Assembly: GCA_905236065.1 (NCBI GenBank)
Contig: CAJONZ010000105.1
Span: forward strand, 1-64,000
DNA length: 64,000 nucleotides
DNA from: an uncultured Bacteroidaceae bacterium
Lineage (GTDB): Bacteria > Bacteroidota > Bacteroidia > Bacteroidales > Bacteroidaceae
Reading direction: 5' to 3'
Shown here one piece after another: positions 63,201 to 64,000 of the stretch. A program made the position numbers and the translations under genes. The first letter of the stretch is position 1, and every line of letters starts with the position of its first letter. A model generated the notes under the pieces. It did no database searches and was not told where the DNA came from. It was given only the letters and a program-made list of their open reading frames with translations.

Positions 63201-64000
63201 GCACAGGTATTTGATGTCCAGTTTGAACTTCTCCCGCTGCACACTCAAGGCATTCAGCGAATAGACGTTTTTCATCATCAGTCGCCAGGTACGCATCGAG
63301 GGTGAGTTGTTCACCGGCTTCAGCAGTTTGACGAACAACGCCTTGTTGTTGTCCTTGATGTCGGCAGAGAACTCACCCACCTGGTAGGTCTGTCCGCCGT
63401 AGGTGTATTCGTAGGCTACGGCCAGACTCTGGTTGCTCCGCAAGGTGGTGCGCAGCGAGATATAGCCCAAATGTGCGTTCAGCGTATATTCCGAACTGCT
63501 CAACAAACGGGCGTTCTCAATCTTTTCGTAGTCGGTGCTACCCTCTAACTCTACCTGCATCCCGTCGATGTTCACCCTTGACAGCACCTCCGATGCCTGG
63601 CTGATGTTGCGGGCCTGGATGTTGTTGCTGTCGTTCACCATCGTGCTGTACAGGTTGTTGGAACCGTTGTCGGGCTGGGTCGTTCCCGCCGGCGACCAAT
63701 AGGTGTCTTGCAGGTTCGTGTGCTCACCCAAATCCACGAATCCCACGATGTCGCGTGTGTTGGTGGTTACACCGCTCGTGTTTGTTATCCACACCTCAAT
63801 GCGCTTGATGTTCACGCCGCTCATGATGTTGGGCAACGTGGAGCAGAATGCGTCGTAGTGGTCGTAGAAGAAGTTGCCAAGGTAGAAGTGGTTGTTCTCG
63901 TCGTAGTCGTAAGCCTCAATCTCAAACTGGCTCAGTTGTGTGCCACCCTGGCTGCTCACGCTTTTCGACTGCGATTTCTTCTGGCTCACCACGGCTTGCA
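57270..64000 (-). CDS. sprA: SprA/SOV, T9SS outer-membrane translocon (5' end beyond the window)
   Basis: At least 2243 residues are encoded and the frame is open at the window edge, so the N terminus is missing. Repeated motifs are typical of SprA: 'GRVNIINQSIIDAG', 'TMLGLNWQYDFSKDLSIGGTLM', 'IDDFEQTESKISVMQP', 'YIEFWMMDPF', 'PSLGEVKTMMIGVRNNS' and a long C-terminal barrel ending 'NIRFSLTR'. SprA forms the very large channel through which folded T9SS cargo crosses the outer membrane. A lysine/asparagine-rich linker sits near residues 1620-1660. Confidence 0.93.
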   Translation of the reverse strand, partial: QAVVSQKKSQSKSVSSQGGTQLSQFEIEAYDYDENNHFYLGNFFYDHYDAFCSTLPNIMSGVNIKRIEVWITNTSGVTTNTRDIVGFVDLGEHTNLQDTYWSPAGTTQPDNGSNNLYSTMVNDSNNIQARNISQASEVLSRVNIDGMQVELEGSTDYEKIENARLLSSSEYTLNAHLGYISLRTTLRSNQSLAVAYEYTYGGQTYQVGEFSADIKDNNKALFVKLLKPVNNSPSMRTWRLMMKNVYSLNALSVQREKFKLDIKYLCDTTGVYMSYLPEGAYKDTTLLRLMNLDRLDNNNKTHPNGKFDYVEGYTILPNTGRVIFPVAEPFGYWLRKKLEAKYGKDVADKYCYDELYDSTKTIAKLIAEKNKFLLTGEYKASSGSEINLGSTNIPRGSVTVTAGGVTLTEGSDYTVDYASGRVNIINQSIIDAGTNVNVSLESQAEYATMRKTMLGLNWQYDFSKDLSIGGTLMRLTEQPLTSKVNMGEEPLNNTIWGLNVNWKQQSQWLTNMIDKIPLIDISAPSNLSFSGEFAQLIAGQAKNTQGSASYIDDFEQTESKISVMQPTEWMISSTPHEFPESRLSNNIDYGKNRALLAWYKIDPLFTRRSSSLTPSHIKRDVDQLSNHYVREVYVQEIYPNRETNYGESNTLEILNMAYYPSERGPYNLDLDLDYNGRLNNPKHRWGGMTRKLDTSDFETSNIQYIEFWMMDPFIYTRDSADIAAYTGDLYFNLGEVSEDVLKDGKKAYESGNPVNSSNSYMETIWGRVPNEKSVVYSFSNESGARQKQDIGLDGLSDTDERTFGAYAEYLQNLNGRISQDAYSAIWNDPAGDNYHYFRGSDFDANEVSILDRYKRINMVEGNSPNTSESGENYSTAYKSSPDCEDVNMDYTMDEYEKYYSYHVSINPNDLHVGAKYIVDKREYNASLRNGSTKDSRCTWYLFRIPVEEADSTIGSIKDFSSIRFMRMYMTNFERPVVLRFASLDLVHGEWRPYKKELYTGDKPSNTGTMNVAAVNIEENNSKSPVNYVLPPGITRVVDPAQPQLTQQNEQALSIKVSGLASGDARAVYKTMNMDLRRYKHIQMFVHANALEGEEEMVSDKEMSVFIRIGSDYRSNYYEYEIPVNKTPRGHYDTYSTTGCEAVWPQENMLDIDLKLLTDLKHERNKAKAKGNASYTSLFRQYDAERPNNRISIMGNPSLGEVKTMMIGVRNNSRATKNIEVWVNELRLQDFSNEGGWAAQGNLNLQISDLGSVNLTGHVEKAGFGGLEEKVNERRDDNLYEWSITTQFELGKLFPEKWKMQLPFYYSYSWQKISPKYNPFDTDMLLKDALDECATKEERDSLSSLTETVTKNKNLSLSNWKSGYQSRKPMPWDPNNFAISYAHSQKYKTGETTVYENEETWKASLSYSYAPKYKPLEPFKNMKGKSKWLDILKAQNLQWLPQSVQFNTDLSRQYYEYQERDLDADSKLPVTWSDQILWNRSLSLRWDIFKSLKMSWTSATHAEIEEPYRVVNKNLYPDDYTAWKDSVKRSLLSFGRPLTYSSTFNASYSVPLNKIPIFDWMTADGSYNSSYGWKRGTELENGTSLGHVATTQRTVSLNGKLNFETLYKKWKFLADVEKRFSGSNKNNNNRNTKTNTKTNTKNTADKGKNDKDKADSKVKKNPKAFTKEVTLNDSTETEVKHGLNANRLIVRATTLDGLTYILKYKKSDPNTIKIQNLDTIPIKVNIVAKQSIEEKGWYKATQVVARGLMMVRNASISYRNTYSLTLPGFKTEIGDAFGQKKTDFGLSPGLGFAFGMVGDDYIQKAADRGWLMTNDSTITTPATTSNMSDLQVKVTLEPIRDVKIDLNASRTENRSKSIQFMYAGMPTQLSGSFNQTTISLKTAFSKCGGIDDNYSSKPFEDFLSYLPIFRNRVESQYAGTVYPQTAGDLAGKPFDPANGTVGEYSADVMVPAFLAAYCGGDPHRSALSIFPSLLHMLPNWSLRYSGLTKLSWFADHFKSFNINHAYKSVYSVGAYNSFTSWMEYMGDLGYVRDVTTNAPIPSSIYNVSTVSINESFSPLIGVDMTFNSGMTAKLEYKKTRTLNLSMTSVALTENFSNDLVFGIGYKIKDISLFGAKRIQDPDNAKNKKNAKGKKQQDSKTASNAKSSTTNKRVGGVSHDLNLRVDFSYRMQNAINRNIQTAISTATGGSVAYKLAVKADYTFSRLLTMSAFLDWQRNKPLVSQSSYPTTTADFGINIRFSLTR

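Overview
The window comes from a member of the Bacteroidales, most likely Prevotellaceae (Prevotella or Segatella type). The signs are a SusC/SusD glycan-uptake locus, two type IX secretion (T9SS) components (PorT, SprA), secreted proteins with Prevotella-style C-terminal tails, and promoters of the Bacteroidetes form (TTTG, 19-21 bp, TAnnTTTGC). No insertion sequence, prophage, rRNA or CRISPR array was seen. Some 44 protein genes and one tRNA are supported.

Layout. 1-9.8 kb: a palindromic repeat, then on the minus strand a large secreted protein, a nucleoside kinase and a giant CotH-type surface protein. 10-14.6 kb: an OmpA lipoprotein, tRNA-Leu, a potassium channel and two small outer-membrane barrels, with a second copy of the palindromic repeat between the barrels. 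14.7-18.6 kb: a minus-strand cluster porT - glycosyltransferase - radC - DUF59 - lpxH. 18.6-19.7 kb: proC behind a leader with tandem and inverted repeats. 19.8-34.9 kb: a fructan-utilisation locus. 35-36.8 kb: an acyl-CoA synthetase. 36.8-41.4 kb: a minus-strand cell-envelope operon (PASTA protein, rluD, ddl, acyltransferase, lipoprotein). 41.4-42.4 kb: divergent rpmH and efp. 42.5-50.9 kb: minus-strand housekeeping genes (DUF1599, DoxX-like, tpiA, SPOR protein, folE, dnaG, recG). 51-54.9 kb: a hypothetical gene, xseA, xseB, ndk and a murein hydrolase. 55-64 kb: a rhomboid protease and sprA, which runs off the right edge.

The fructan locus is the most interesting part. Its logic would be: a surface binding protein and a SusC/SusD pair capture and import fructan; GH32 enzymes cut it to fructose; an MFS carrier imports the fructose; a PfkB kinase phosphorylates it. 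The regulator (21237-22850) has a periplasmic sugar-binding domain, one membrane span, a coiled coil and an AraC DNA-binding domain. The histidine kinase and receiver domains of the known Bacteroides fructose sensor are absent. Three promoters in the locus (before the MFS gene, before susC, and before a small secreted protein) share a paired motif. Its two arms start exactly 29 bp apart and lie 38-39 bp upstream of the -7 box, each promoter having a poor -33 element. Together these suggest a membrane-anchored one-component fructan switch with a defined operator.

A second theme is small mobile or junk sequence in and around genes. It includes a roughly 240-bp MITE-like palindromic element in two copies with the same polarity relative to the upstream gene, a 39-codon in-frame insertion in RecG, and two related 13-codon purine-rich segments within one GH32 gene.
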